Positions 1 to 12,960 are shown, numbered from the stretch's first letter. The stretch is DNA of 64,000 bases from Arthrinium phaeospermum (GCA_006503535.1 QYRS01000008.1:1302001-1366000), one strand, 5' to 3'. Program-made: numbers and translations. Notes: generated by a model not told the origin, from the sequence alone.

Positions 1-2231
1 CATATTGCAGTATCATAGGCTGCGCCCTTGGCGAAGGAGGCCATGAAAGCAATTTGACGATGTACAGGCAGGTATTGGTCGAGAGCGGACATTGATCCCG
101 CTTCGCTGGGGGGGTGTTATTGCACAGGACCGATTGCCCATTGGCACGGCTACGGGGCGCCCGTCCCCCTTTTTTCCCCTACTTAGCCAGATCACTCACT
201 GGTTACTGCTCGTAGTTTAGCTCAGTTCCTGTCCGTTAAATTCGCCCGAGACGGAATACTACGTACGCACTAGGACGGCCGCTGGCCGCTTTGAAAAACC
301 TGGGGTTTGGATTTTCATTGGCAGCGGACCAAGTGGGACACGCTTTTTGCAAACCAACCCACTATCTCCGTACACGACTTCGTACCTGCTTGTAGCAGCA
401 GACGAGAGTTGGTGATTTTTTTGGGCGATGCAGATTACCAGATATAGTGTTAGGTAGCGTAACCACTGTCCCACTCACGATACCCGGTTAGTATACGACT
501 GCTAGCCCCAGGAGACAGGAGGACGGCGCCTTGGGAGCTTTCACGTGGGTATCCGTATGTAAACGGAGCAAAAGGGCCTTGGTTGTCAATGGTGTTGTGT
601 TGTTGTGTGTTTTGTTTTTATTCAGACCGGGAACCCAATGCTACCATGTATGTATCAGTTCTTTGACCAGTTCATCTGCGTCGCAGGTGCCCCGACTCGA
701 GCGCACATGACCCAGGGTTTGATTTGATGAATACTTACGTGCAGGCGGGACTCTGATTTACTGTTGCATTATCGCAACGGTGATCGGCAGACTGTACACC
801 GACCGCCCGGGACGCCCCCACCGGACGGGGAGGAGGGGCGTTGCTTTGCGTGTGTGTTGCCTTGCGTTGCGTTGCGTTCGTCCACTCGTGATTGGGTTTG
901 GTTTGGTCCTGGGGCGGGCTGGGTGTTCATGTCACCCACGGCAGTTTGGCCCCAAATTGTGAGACCTTCCTCTCACTCTGCGCTCTGACAAGTTTGCTGC
1001 TTGGGCCCTACGGGGAGGGGAACGTGGCCGCCACTGACACAGGGTCACTTTTCACCGCATCGTGTCAGCGTCTGAGAGCCAACAGACAGACAGCATGGCT
1101 TCATTGAAGGTTACCTTGCCCTCCCAGAAGCAAACAACACCGGATTGACAACCACCCGTAACATCATCTCGGAGTGCACATGAGTCATGTGGTGTCTTGA
1201 CTCGCAGTGCCGACCAGCTGTCGGAGATACTGTACCAGGCATCGCGCCTCGTTGGGCGAAAATCTGATATTCCACGCGAACCTCGGCCGGATCGACCCCA
1301 AAATCGTCGGCGGAAGGGTCGAAGATCCATCCCGGGCGCCAGGGCAGAATGACATATAGTTGCCTATTCTGGCATATGTGAAGACGAAGGAATCCTGGAA
1401 CGACACACCAGACACACACAGCATTACTTGCGGCGTGGAGTCCGGTGAAAGGAACTGGCCCCACTGTGAGTTGGAGGAGGAGCGAGCGAGCAAACCCTAG
1501 CGGGACTTCTCCCGTGCAGATCCGCGACGCCGCGAACTGTCGCTTTTTCGGGTGGAGACCTTCGTTCGAGGTTGATCGACTTGTCATCGATGCACGCTGC
1601 GCACTGCATTCAGTATAAGCCCCTGAGCAACCCTCGACTGCCGAAGCTTGGCCGATGCGACAAGTAGATACTCCAGCCGGTGATGAACTCGGGGGATGCT
1701 ATATGTGACATTGGTGTATAGGCGTGTAGGGCCAAGGCGATGCAGACGTCCCAGTGTGGAAGCATGCAACTCACGATCACATGCCAGCGCAGTCCCCATA
1801 CTGTGGACCACTCACTCTGATACGCGAAGGGGGGTGATCTATGGTCATGCAAGCACTCCAGAGAGGCGTGTTACATATTGTGCCAAACGTCGTAAGGATC
1901 TGTGGTCACAGATGCGCGATGAGAGGTCGATGATTCTGTTGACTACTCGAACATCCTCGGTCTATCCGCCAAGCCAGATGATCAACCCAGACACAGGCAT
2001 TCGCCTCCTATACGAGAAGTACACATGCAAACAAACACACAGCAGACAGCTCTCTGCGCAAGCTAGCATAACCATTTCCATCTCCATCTTCAATAATTCC
2101 CCACAGTGTGGCATGCCTCTTGGCTGCATCTCGTGGTGTTATCGGACACACCTGGTAAATGAACACCGACTTCCAGCGTCCCCCTTCATTTTCCCGACAT
2201 ATCTCACTCGCGAGAGCAACATGGGATATTC
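1..2231. other. gene-free stretch
   Basis: No reading frame here shows family-like composition, and the short frames on both strands overlap each other without a clear winner. A short run of GTTGC repeats lies near 854-880. I see no tRNA, repeat array or mobile element. Confidence 0.5.
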
Positions 2232-2849
2232 CTAGTCGCCGTGGGCAGGCTGTGCCCGGGTTCTGGGAATAGGGGTATGAGCCTGCGATGTCGTGGAGGT
2301 GTTGAACACTCGCTGGGTCAGGAGAGTCCCGCGCTGTCTCGCAACGTCTGATCCCTTCGTCGTTTTGCTGCGCGGCGGGCCATCGTCGTCAGCGTGCGTC
2401 TTAGTGATGGTAATGATCACATGAGGTTGTGGTGGAGCCTTCGGTGTGGCCTCTGGCTTGGGGGGCTGTTTCTTATCATCGATGACCTGTGCCTGGGTGG
2501 TTGCCGGATGAGGTTGATCTGGTGTTGCGACTGTTGCGACTGGCTTGCAGTCCTTCCCTTCACCAATGGCAAACAGTTCAGTTGCGACTGAACATGTTTC
2601 TTGGTCCGGTACTACCAACGCTGCCTCTGGCTCGGCATGTTGTTTTCCTGGGACAAGGGCTCGGTCGGCCTCAGGGGGGACTTTCGGAGATGGGGCTTCG
2701 GCCTCGGCCCCGCGAGCTGCTGCTGGTGGGCTTTTCAATTCTACCATGCCTCTCTGGAGTATCAGGAGCGAGATTGTGTTGCAAGCAACGAATGCGGGGA
2801 TGAACACGACGAGCAGCTTCAGCAGTCGGGGGAGAAGGCGAGGAAACAT
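2232..2849 (-). CDS. small membrane-anchored hypothetical protein
   Basis: This is an intronless frame of 205 residues that I do not recognise. Residues 1-9 carry basic residues (RLLPRLLK) and lead into one hydrophobic helix at about 10-32 (LLVVFIPAFVACNTISLLIL), so it is probably a type II anchor or an uncleaved signal. The rest is low-complexity, rich in Pro, Ala, Glu and Lys, and probably disordered. One short ordered-looking patch, VIITITKTHADDDGPP, lies near 145-160. There are few cysteines and no catalytic motif. The low-complexity tail and a single exon fit a lineage-restricted fungal protein. The start is the first Met before the helix. The assignment as a gene rests on frame length and the anchored architecture only. 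Confidence 0.6.
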   Translation of the reverse strand: MFPRLLPRLLKLLVVFIPAFVACNTISLLILQRGMVELKSPPAAARGAEAEAPSPKVPPEADRALVPGKQHAEPEAALVVPDQETCSVATELFAIGEGKDCKPVATVATPDQPHPATTQAQVIDDKKQPPKPEATPKAPPQPHVIITITKTHADDDGPPRSKTTKGSDVARQRGTLLTQRVFNTSTTSQAHTPIPRTRAQPAHGD

Positions 2850-4003
2850 GGGGATGGTTTAAAGGCAGTCTTGGCTAGGTATGTGTATAAACAACATGAG
2901 GCAGTATAATAAATGTCGGAGACAGGTTCACGTTGTGAATAAAGACAGCCGGTCATAATGCTGCGAAGCTAGAGTCTACGAGTGGTTATATATATTATAC
3001 CAATATACAGTTTATAAGTCTTCGGTCCTTACTTCGAATTTGTGTGTTGTTTTCAACTTTCATCTCACTCACCCTCATGAGAACCAAATGACAAATCGAT
3101 AGTTGCCTGAACTCGCGCTGGACCGTAACGTACCACAACATAACCTCAGCAGCCACGGGAAAACTGAGATCATATAAATAGGGGCCCTACATGTTAATGG
3201 CAATCGACTGCGTCCAGCCGAAGCAAGTAGGATATAGGGTATGTCGTGCGCGGGAGCAGCTCGCATGGCCTGCCCATCTTGCCTGTTAAGGGCACTTCGG
3301 TCTGACACGATGAGTAACGCTTGTCTCATAAGCTACGTGTAGCAAGCTGAGCGACGCGAAGGTGTGCGAGAATGAGGGAGCAGAAGACGGGAGCAAGATC
3401 TCCTCCATGTATCTGCAAAGATGGCTGACGGCTGTGGGTAACCGCACGGCATGGATAGAGACTCCGTTACGCTTCATGTACATGTTCTTTATGTATGTGC
3501 CACACCATGACCTTGCAGTATTAGCGAACAGTGTTGCGGTGCTCATAACGTACACTCAGCCCAAGGACATAGTGTTTGTGCATCGCATGTAACGGCCATT
3601 GCTATGGAAGTTGCACAGCATCAAACGGCACGCTGCTCGCCCGGCGCGAAATGGCGGTTGACGTCGAACCGAGAGGTTGAAATTGCGTTCGGCAGCGCAC
3701 CTTGTGTTCATCCCACAGGTGAAGGTTCACGGAGCAAAATGGCGCTCCACCAATTGGAGCAAGCATGGGAGCTAGCCTAAAATTAGCTGCAGCCGCCGAC
3801 CGTAGCGATCAATTGATACATTGATTGATTGAAGCTCCCACGGTGCTACAGCAGAAAAATAAGAAAAATAGCACCACGAACAACGCAAGCGCAACGCAAC
3901 GCAAACCAGAAGGGCCAGGGCGCACACAAACACACGCAATCGCAACCGCAGCAAGCGACACTGACCGACGAGACGAGCGACCCGCCAGCCAACCAAACCC
4001 ACA
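2850..4003. other. intergenic region between divergent genes
   Basis: This is AT-richer sequence between the minus-strand anchored protein and the plus-strand gene at 4004. Only short frames with mixed composition are present. It presumably holds both promoters and leader sequences. Confidence 0.5.
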
Positions 4004-5083
4004 ATGTCCGCCTCGGCCTTCGCCAAGACGCTGCCGCAGTCGCTGAGCTCGCGCACCGTCCTGGTCAAGTGCACGCCCGCGCCGCGGGGCCTCTCGGAGC
4101 GGCGCGCGATCCTCAAGGGCCTGCAGATGACGGGCATCTCGCCCGAGATCGAGGTCTTCCGCAAGCTCGACGACGACTCCTCCTTCATCGCCGTCACCGC
4201 CGCCGCGGGCACCGCCCGGAACCTCGTCGACGACTCGCCCTTCCGCCGCGTCGTCATCACCGCGCCCGCCCCCGCCTGGGGCGGCGCCGCCGTTGCCGCC
4301 GGCTCCCTCCACCCGCAGCCGCAACAGATCGCCGAGCCCGTCGTCGTGCAGTCCCTCAAGAAGATGCAGAAGAACGTCGACAAGAAGCCCACCTGGTGGC
4401 GGCGGCGGCTGGCGGCGCAGGAGAAGGCGGCGGCCGAGAAGCAAGCGGCCAAGGAGCTGGCCGAGAAGCTGCAACAGCAACAGCAACTCGAATCGGGCGG
4501 TGCAGCCGCAGCCGGCGCCACCCCCGTCGTCGGAAAACCCGCAGGCCTGGAAGAAAGCATGCCCATGCAAAAGAAGGAATTCACCATCCACGTCTTCCCC
4601 GCGAACCCGAGCTTCAGCCACCAGCGCATGCTGGGCCGCGGCCTGCTGCACGGGCCCTGGCCCCTGGCCATCAACCCCTTCACCAGCAGCAAGGAGCAGG
4701 GCCACCAGGACCAGGCGGAGCTGCGGGACACGTTCGTGTCGGCGGCGCTGCGCAAGAGCGTGCCGCCGGGCCGGCTGGCGCCCAGCCTCAAGGACTGGGA
4801 CACGGGCCGGCAGACGGCCGTCGGCCGCGGCACCGCCGCCAGCTACGACGACCGCGCCGCCTGGGAGCTGCTCGGCGGCGGCGTCCACGGCGCCGCCTTC
4901 ATCCAGGCCCGCCTGCACAAGAACCGCATCGCCGCCGAGACCCCCGCCGTCATGCGCAGCCTGGCGGCCGTGGCGCGGCACGGGCAGGGGCAACAGTACC
5001 GCCAGCGCGAGCGCCGAACCTCGTACGGTCGGGACGAAGAGGACGGGGAGGCGGGATTCGGGTCACGGAATAACTTTGGCTGA
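4004..5083 (+). CDS. fungal protein of unknown function, possibly mitochondrial
   Basis: One exon encodes 359 residues. The start sits in a good context (cacaATGTC) and the frame has strong C/G third-position bias, unlike the overlapping frames on both strands. The first 75 residues (after MSASAFAKTLPQSLSSRTVLVKC) look like a small alpha/beta fold. A Lys/Ala/Glu coiled-coil stretch follows at about 130-165, ending in a short Gln run, and then a conserved-looking half containing FTIHVFPANPSF, LGRGLLHGPWPL and INPFTSSKE. The N-terminus has Arg/Lys and hydroxylated residues without acidic ones, which fits a mitochondrial presequence, but this is an inference. I do not recognise the family and give no function. 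The tail is hydrophilic and Arg-rich. Confidence 0.75.
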   Translation: MSASAFAKTLPQSLSSRTVLVKCTPAPRGLSERRAILKGLQMTGISPEIEVFRKLDDDSSFIAVTAAAGTARNLVDDSPFRRVVITAPAPAWGGAAVAAGSLHPQPQQIAEPVVVQSLKKMQKNVDKKPTWWRRRLAAQEKAAAEKQAAKELAEKLQQQQQLESGGAAAAGATPVVGKPAGLEESMPMQKKEFTIHVFPANPSFSHQRMLGRGLLHGPWPLAINPFTSSKEQGHQDQAELRDTFVSAALRKSVPPGRLAPSLKDWDTGRQTAVGRGTAASYDDRAAWELLGGGVHGAAFIQARLHKNRIAAETPAVMRSLAAVARHGQGQQYRQRERRTSYGRDEEDGEAGFGSRNNFG

Positions 5084-5980
5084 ATACAGCTCGGGACGAC
5101 CTTTTACCGCATACATATATTACAGTGAGGTAATTCGGGTTTTCTGCTGCGGATAGCCATGTTGGACTAGTTGGAGCCAGAGCCAGCATCATCATGGGGT
5201 TGCGAGCCGCTGACGTGACTACGGCACTCGAATCCTGAGGCTGTTATTGCGCCAGGGCGACTAATCCAGCCCGCCTAGCGTATCTAGGTCCAAATCTACA
5301 GGCCAGTCAACTATGGCAGAGTCTATATGGGATTGAGGACATGTTCAGAAGTGGTCATGATCATTGATCAAACATATCCTATAAATCAAGATGGACGCGC
5401 CATGGAAGCCGATGGCGCCAGGCGCAAGGCACGGTACTCCCTACACCCTGATATTCTTACTACACGAGTTGCAACGCTGTGGCATATATCAGCTCTCCAG
5501 CAAAGAGAAGACAGAAAGTAGGATTGGCTCGGCCATGAAAGCTAGGCTCATATATCACCAAAATTGGCCGCGCCAAAGAAAGGCGTTGGTCATGCAAGCT
5601 AGATATTATCATCACAAATTGAAGCAGCATGCAAAGCAAGGAGTTATGTTGGGTATTAAGGTTTATTGAAAATTATATGGTACACGAGCCGCATGCCCAG
5701 AGTGGTACGGGGGTATCGTAGTAACATTACAGTATACAATCTGGACATGTGTAACTGTGAAGTCTTCTTCCACCTTCTCTCTTCTCTCTCTCTTTCTCTC
5801 CGTGTGGTATCGTGTTCGTGGTCGTGAGGGTATTGTTCGCCGCTAAGGAATTCCAAATGTATAAGGAGATGTATGGATTTCGTGATTATCGTAAATCAGA
5901 CATATTGATTTATTGATTTATGGCAGGGAAGGCCAATTGTTGTTTTGGGTTGAGAAGATATGCATGTATGCATTTAACTC
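5084..5980. other. intergenic region with a CT-rich microsatellite
   Basis: This is the convergent 3' region between the gene at 4004 and the SUR7-like gene. A pyrimidine (TC/TCT) microsatellite lies at about 5763-5801. The frames that cross it owe their length to simple sequence, and I call no gene. Confidence 0.5.
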
Positions 5981-6716
5981 TTAGAACCGATCGGCCTTGG
6001 TGGCGGCAGCAGAGTTTCGGTTGCGCTTCTTGTGCAGGCGGGCGCTGCAGCAAGTGAAGAAGAGGATAATAGTGGCCAGCAGGTTGCAGACAGCGCTGGC
6101 GAGCAGAGTCCAGGCGGCGGCGCCGTAGCGGGCCTCGGCCTGGTTGCTCTTGTTGATGGCGTTGCGGATCAGGGCAAGGCCGACGAAGTCGGTGACGAGC
6201 ACAACGAGGGTCACAATGAAGGACAGCAGTGCCACCATGGACGCCAGGAAGGAGCCGAGGACACCCGCGCCCAGAGCGAGCAGGAAGGCGATGAAAGACA
6301 GGCCGCAGGCAACGGGGTGCAGGACCATGACTCGGGTCAGTCCGTTGGCCGTCTTGGCCGCAGCGTCGCTCAGATCAATGTCGCTGCCGGGCACGCGCTG
6401 AACGAGGGCGGCGGCGTCGTAGCCGACGTGAGAACGGGTGCAGCCGTTGATGGAGCTGATGAAGAAAACAAGGGTTAATATACGTTGGTTATACTATCGA
6501 CCGTAAAAAGGTAAATACTTACGGGCTGACGTTATCCACACAGTAACCAAACGTGCCGAAGTTGATTTCTCCGTGCTGGGTGGCATCGTTGACCCGGACC
6601 TTGAGCACCGAGAGGTGGTGAACGACGGGTGCCGAAATGCTGGTGACGATCAAGAGAACGGTCGCAGCCAACAGGAAGAAGCTGCCGATGTGGTGGAAGA
6701 AGCCGGTTTTCGCCAT
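5981..6716 (-). CDS. SUR7/PalI (Rim9)-family four-helix membrane protein
   Basis: There are two exons, 6716-6523 and 6455-5981, joined across a 67-nt GT..AG intron (donor GTAAGT, acceptor TCAG), giving 222 residues. Family features are a first helix at about 12-31, an extracellular segment with a paired-cysteine region (FGYC near 57-60, NGC at 68-70), then three helices at about 106-128, 130-155 and 178-198, and a short basic cytoplasmic tail (HKKRNRN). Proteins of this superfamily sit in the plasma membrane, either in eisosome/MCC patches (Sur7, Fmp45) or as pH-sensing partners (PalI/Rim9). The length and short tail fit the Sur7 side better than PalI, which usually has a long disordered tail, but the subfamily is uncertain. 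The splice join restores frame exactly and supplies the C-rich loop. Confidence 0.88.
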
Positions 6717-8473
6717 CTTGTCTCTGGGTTTCGAGATGTAGATATACTTGTAGTATACCTAGTAAGGAATTTTGGTTGTTGGTATAGACCGGGAGTAGAA
6801 AGACCCTGCTCTTTATATATACGGGCACACAGGCACACGTTGTGTAAGTCGACACGGGAGAGATGAGAGAGCTGATTGATAGATGGATTGGATGATGTGA
6901 CTCGAAAAGAAAGGTGTGGGAGAAGATGTCAACTTATAGAGCCAACCAACCAGCCGACAACATCTTGATTGAACCCTAGACCCTGGTTAATATGAGGACA
7001 TCATAGGTATGTGCTCGGGTGACGGCACACAGAGCAGTCGTTCCCAAAGATCGCAGGCTTGCGGACCCTTGCTCTGTCCAAAAAACAAGCATAGCGCTGG
7101 GCTGACAGGGGGGCTTGATTGGTGTGCGCAAGCCCAAAGCAATTTTTGTCTCATTCCGGTCTTGGTCGGTAGAGGCCTAGCTTGGCTTGACACGACGTCG
7201 ACACGTTACGTCATGTTCCCTTTCATTAAAGCCCCGAGGCCCCCCAGGGCGCGCAAGGATCCATGGATCTCGGGAGATTTGCCAAGAGTCGGCTCAACGG
7301 CACGACTGACACGAAACGATCAGAATGGTGATTGCCGATGGAGAAGCCATCGTGGCTCGCTACCAGGGATTGGTCGATCCCAGACTAGACTAGGCCAACG
7401 GACAATTCATTAGCAACGAAACCAAGGTGCAGTCGCGAGCGGTTCTGAACGACTTCAAGATGCGCCTTAGGAACAAGACTCCGGGCTGCATCATGAATTG
7501 CCAGTACAAGCTGCCGACGCGCGCATGATGAAATACTCGAGTAAAATCATCAAGTATATACGCTCTCGAATCAACGATATGTATGAGTGTAATGATACTA
7601 CCCAGAATAGCTCGATAGTGCGGCCGCTGGTTCATCTATTGACAATTGGCGAGTCTGGTGTCTTGCCAATTGGATTACGGCTGGCCCCCCATGCTTGTTT
7701 GAGAGTCGGCAGAGAGGATGCAGAAGGTGATGCAATGTGACGTCGGCTGGGTTTTTCTTGTTTTAGGGCCTCTTTTAGGCTGCCCGGCCCTTGCAGGTCT
7801 GGCAGTCTGGTTCGTCTTTCCCCCGTCACATCAGTGGATGACGGGTAGAAGTGGGCCGCCAGCTCCAGTTGCCCAGTTTCCCTGATTTTAAGGCGCCTTT
7901 TGACACCTTAGTCACCAGCTAGCCACAGTTCGTCGTGACTGCCAGAGTGCCATTGCTCAACGGCTTGAGATGCTAGTTTGCGCAAGCCATCTAGCCATGT
8001 GCCGGTTACCCTCTTATTCCACGCGCGTCTGAAATAAATGAGCTTCGAGAGGGATGGCCTGTAGGCATTGTGCGGCCGCCCACCAAAGGCTAGATGGAAC
8101 CTATGCATCAAACTTTATGCACATATTATGCGAGTAAGTGACTTTCGGTGTTCATTATGTTGTCTTATCCTATGTAGCGGTTATTCCGTTCTACATTATT
8201 CCAGTGTATTGAGGGTGATTACGACGTTTATTCCGAGGTCCTCTGGTTATTCCCCTTGTAGGCGACGCTCGAGCTCACTGTGGTCACACACATGACAACG
8301 GAGTTTTAATACCAATACGCCGATTTTCATTATGTAGACTACAAACGCCCTTGCTCAGGCCCAAAGCTATGTCGATATTCCAGGCTGCTCAAAGCAGACT
8401 ACCGTGTCTCATCCTATAAATCATACATACAAGAACGTAGCTGGGTGCCCCTATTCATAAATGAAGCCCCAAC
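6717..8473. other. intergenic region
   Basis: This stretch lies between the start of the SUR7-like gene and the 3' end of SPT16. It holds TATA-like runs upstream of 6716 and only short, compositionally unconvincing frames. No RNA gene was recognised. Confidence 0.5.
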
Positions 8474-11400
8474 TTAACGGCGCTTCTGCTTCTTGCTACG
8501 GGCCTTCTCTTCCTCTTCATGACCAGCCTCGCGATCCTTGCGCTTCGCCTTCTTCTCGAGCTCGTCCCAGTCTTCGCCTTCGTCATCTTCGTCGTCGTCC
8601 TCCTCTTCGCTGGCCTCGGCAGAGGCGTTGCTGTCGAAGTCGGAGTCTTCCTCAGATGATTCGGAAACCTCATCAAGGTCGCTATCGTCCATCTCGAAAG
8701 CTGACTCTTCATCCTCTTCCTCTGCATCCTCATCATCACTATCATTGGCCAGGAACTTCCAGCCACCATCAACAAAGAATTGATGTGTGTCGGCTGTGAC
8801 CGTCTTCATGATAGTGGGCCAGTTGAGGTTGAGAGGTCCCTCGGTGAAGGCAATGTCGCTGCTATCCAGCCACTCTTTAACGTCCTCGATCGACTCTACC
8901 GGGATCGTGTTCACGTGGAAGGGCGCTCTGGTAAAGTCCTTGAACACAAAGACCAGGTCAAAGTTCTTCAGGCCGAATTGGACGCGTTCCAGATGGGCAA
9001 CCTCGATGTCTTCGAGGGTAATCACCATGAACGGCGGCTCCGTCACCTGGATCAAACAATCCGTAGTAGGTTGGATGTAGACGTTACTGCGGAACGGTAC
9101 ACCGTTGAAGCCGAGTTCCCGCAGAGGCATGTCCAGCTCGAATCCTTCGTTCTTGCCGGCGTCAGCAATCTTGCTAGCAAAGTTCTGGAAGAGCTTGTCC
9201 AACTCAGCGCGGCGTCTGCGCTCTTCCTGTTCTTGCTCGAACTCGTCTTCATCACCATATCGGTACTTTCTCTTGCGGTTACCAGTTTCGTCGAACTGGA
9301 TATCTGTAGCCTCTCGATAGAACTGGACATCCTTCGTCTTCTTGTTCTTGCCGCCGATAAGAATAGGATCCTTGAGGTGGATGTGGATAATGACAATCAG
9401 CTCATGCTGACAAGGCTGGAAGAAGAGATGGCGAATATTGGAGAACAGCACATCCACCCTTTGCTGGCTGCTGAGAGGCGACTGGTATCGGAGACCGTTC
9501 TGGTGAATCTCGACCTTGCCGGGAACACGCTTGCCCTCCATAGCAGGACGAATGAATACATTGTCGAGCACAGCAGGACGTCGATCTAGAGAGTGTTAGC
9601 GAATGTCGCATCACGTTGCAGAGTTTATGGCCGACTTACTCCTTATCTCGACAAGTTTATCCTGCTCCACGACATCCTCCATGTCCTTCTTCTCCTGCTC
9701 CTTCTTTGTCGCCTCCTTCTTCATGTTGGAGATCTGAGCTGCGATATCCTCGTAGCGGTCGCCATCCAAAGAACGGAAGGTCAAGCTTCTAACAAACTGA
9801 GCGGTCGCGTCTTCGAAAGGCTGATCATCCTTACGGCCAACTCCCTGACCTGGCGAAAGGAAATTGATTCGAAGGAAAGACCACTCTCCCTCGTCGTTCT
9901 TGCTGGCATTCTTGATCGTGTGGATGTGGAAAGGCACCGGTCGGCCCATCACCGGCAGAATGACGGTACCATTCTTCTGGTCCACAACAATCTCCAGGTT
10001 CTTCACCTTGGAAGGAAACTGGTTGTCCCGCTTGTACGACTCGAACTTCTTGAACTTCTTGACCTCGGTGCCGTTCTTGTCCTCGATAGACTCGGCAAAC
10101 CGGACCAATCCCTCTTCTTGCTTCCTATTGGCCAGCTCCTTCTGATGTTCGTGACGCCTCTTTTCCTGATCCTCATTCACCTGTGCGGTGCGCTCGGAAC
10201 GCAATCTGGTGTTGGTGATATTCTTGGTGGCAACAGCGCCGACACGGCCATCCTTCTTCTCCTTCTTGGGGGTTGGCTTATCGTCCTCCTCGTCCTTGAA
10301 GAAGAACGATGTGGCATCGAGCTCAGTAGGAGCGTCACCAGTGAACACAACAGCCTCGCTGCTGGTCACACGGATGGTGTCTGTAATGACCAAGGAGTAG
10401 GTCTTGCTCTGCTTGTCCTGGGGCTGTGGGTTTTCGATGTCGGTGAATCCGGTTGTGATGCAGAGAGCCATACCGTCCTTCAGAGTTCGGGAGCTCTTGG
10501 CGTTGAGAACCAGTGTGTTGTCCTTGCTTTCCAGACCGATACCGGCACCGACGTTCTTCAGGAAATGCTTCTCCAGCTCGGGCTTCTTAGCCTTGACCAT
10601 GCCAATGGCCTTCTTGTAGACGTCGCTAGCGCTGACACCATCTCGAACCTCCTTCAGAACCAGGTTGTGGATGGCAAAAAGAAGCTTGTAGTTGCTCTCT
10701 TGCGTTTTGTTGGGGTCTACCAGGAATGTTCGAGCGATGACGGAACTGTACGACTTGTATCGCAAGCCCATACCAGCGATGATGATGCCGGCGTGCAGAG
10801 GGTCGTCGTTGGGCTCAGCAATGAGCTTAAGATCGTACTTGCCGCCACTTTGTACGGCCGGACCGAGATCCCAGTCGAGATTAGCTGGATCGAAGTCGGA
10901 GGGGAGCTTCTGCTTGTTGGGAAGCTCAACCGCCTTCCACCACTTGGTATCGTCGAGCTTGCCATCGACCTTGTTGGCCAATGCACTGTGCTTCACCTTC
11001 TTCTCCTGGTCAAGGATGTCGGACATCTGATCAAGGAAGTAGGGGTTCATCAGAGCCACACAGGCCTTGGAGGCTGCTCGCATGGCACGAAGCTCTGACT
11101 CATCCTTGACAGCCAAGGCAGCCGCCGAGAGAGCAGGGGAAATATCTGTGGGCTCGATGTCTTTGCATTTGTCCTCGAAAACCTTCTTCCACTCGTCGAC
11201 GAAGGGGCCCTTGGAGGAGTCCTTTGTGATGACGCCAAGTTTCTTGCCAGCTTCGTTGATGGTGTCGGCGATCTTGACAAAGAGTTTCTCGTTTTCAGCG
11301 GCGTCCTTTCCGCGAACCAGGACCTCGATAGGATAGCGACCGCCCTTGAGTTGTTCCAAGTGCTTGGCTTTCTTGGACGTGGTGATGATGTAGAGACAGT

Positions 11401-11714
11401 CGATGGTGAACAGCATGAGGGTCGTGGGGAATTCGTATCCTAAGAGCCAGAACTAAAAGCGCACGCATGGTCAGTATCTGCTTTGCTTCGGGTCGGTTCG
11501 GTTGCGCTGGCAGCCCAGCATTGGTGAATAGACGTACATGCATGGAGTTGTTCTTGTGAAAAACGGGATCGTCGACCTTTCCCATCATGATGAGAATGGA
11601 CGAGACGCCCGAGAAGACCGCATCGCCGGCGCGCTTGTCGTTCTTCCAGGCGCCAACAAAATGGTTGATGCGCTCTTGGAAGAGCTTTCCGTCGATCTTG
11701 ACGTTATCAGCCAT
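8474..11714 (-). CDS. SPT16: FACT complex subunit SPT16
   Basis: Spt16 is the large subunit of the FACT histone chaperone, which handles H2A-H2B and reorganises nucleosomes during transcription and replication. There are three exons, 11714-11538, 11452-9640 and 9585-8474, giving 1033 residues, the usual fungal length. Both introns are short GT..AG introns. The first join gives [12 protein letters not shown] and the second [17 protein letters not shown], both matching the family. Order of domains: an N-terminal aminopeptidase-like (pita-bread) domain, a middle dimerisation and PH-like region ([26 protein letters not shown]), a second PH-like module containing [13 protein letters not shown], and a strongly acidic Asp/Glu/Ser C-terminal tail ending in a basic KKQKRR patch, probably a nuclear localisation signal. 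The start at 11714 ([12 protein letters not shown]) is chosen over an in-frame Met ten codons upstream because it matches the conserved N-terminus. Confidence 0.98.
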
Positions 11715-12960
11715 CTTGGAGATTGACGCGACAAAATCGCGCAAATTCGAGATGACGATGTGCGACGGTGGAGGAGTTGATGTTGGGATAGGTAGAAGGG
11801 AAAGGCTGTAGGACGGAGTGCCTCCCTGTCGAAAAAAGATATGGGAGACGGCTGGAATTGGCTCGATAGCTCCCTTTCAGGTAACGAGGCGTTCTTCGCC
11901 TATGGTGCAGGTGCCATGGGCGGCGGCGCTGCAACGCGAAATAAGTGGAGACCACCACGTAGCTTGGCGCGTCCTCTTTAAAACTTAATGGGGGATGCTG
12001 TTGCTAGGCGGTAGCCTCATGTGGCTGGTGCTGATTCAACGTTGGCGACAGCTTGGGGTTCAACTATCCACCAGTGTCGAGGTAGTGGGTGTTTTCCAAA
12101 TGATGGTTATTCAATGGCTTAATAATTAATCGTCTGTCTGTAGGCAAGCACGTCCGTCAATTTTTAGGTATATGAGATGGATCATGAGGTGTTCGTAATG
12201 CAAGTCCGCCACCGAAAACCGTGGTGGGTGGGTTTGCTATTCCACGATTACTCCGGTAGCCGAGGCAAGGTATGCTACTGATTAGAAGGGGAGAGCATGA
12301 TTATACAACTCTCGGCGCTAGTATTGTACTTCTTGGAATAAACAGCAGATCCGAAGGAAGTAAAGGTAACATCTCGGACAATTGTTGGTTCCATTTCCCA
12401 TGAGACGCTGGGATAACAAGGAATAACCACCGGGGTAGGAATCGACAAACTTCCCAAAAGTTGCTTACACGGGTTGGTATCTCTTATTTCAATCCTCGTT
12501 CACATTCATAGATAATTGGAAACGATTTGGTGAGTATATCATAGGTAATCTGGCCAGCGTATGAGCCCGGTTACGGTATACAGGATGCAGTGGACAGTTG
12601 TGTCTCACACGATATATCCCACTAGTTATGGCAGTATACTACTGTATACAGTCTCGCCTGGTGTTTGCCAGGGAAACGCAGTAGCTGTATTCCAGAACAG
12701 CGCTTCGAAAATGCTTCATCTTCTAAGGATGAGTTTCACTACTTCCCTTCCCCGCATGATAGAGTAATGGGTTCGGAATACAAGACAGCCGTCTCCACCA
12801 TGACGTGAGGGACTCGAATGGAGTCGACAAAGCGTATCTGGTGACAGGTGTCGAGCAATCTGAAGCTCACATTCTTCCACCATCTCTTCATTGTGAAGTA
12901 GCCAGTATATCGAACCGAACCATACCATACATACGTATACATACACCCACAGCAGCAAAT
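11715..12960. other. intergenic region between divergent SPT16 and GST genes
   Basis: This presumably holds the promoters of both flanking genes. The GST leader contains several short ACATAC-type repeats just upstream of its ATG. No further gene is supported. Confidence 0.5.

Noticed and set aside
1111..1587. Minus-strand frame with a locally protein-like stretch (LYVILPWRPGWIFDPSADDFGVDP)
   Set aside because: It is short, overlaps another open frame, and has no recognisable start, introns or family. It deserves only a translated search.
3809..5073. Several long frames on both strands over 3.8-5.1 kb
   Set aside because: They arise from the GC-rich third positions of the gene at 4004-5083 and read as Arg/Gly/Ala- or Pro-rich text.
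4293..5156. Arg/Ser/Pro-rich frame resembling an SR-type protein
   Set aside because: It is a frame shadow of the gene at 4004-5083.
5656..5856. Minus-strand frame rich in Arg-Glu
   Set aside because: Its length comes from the pyrimidine microsatellite (low complexity).
9593..11098. Long plus-strand open frame of about 500 codons
   Set aside because: It is the antisense shadow of SPT16 exon 2; the minus strand gives a full-length conserved protein with correct introns.
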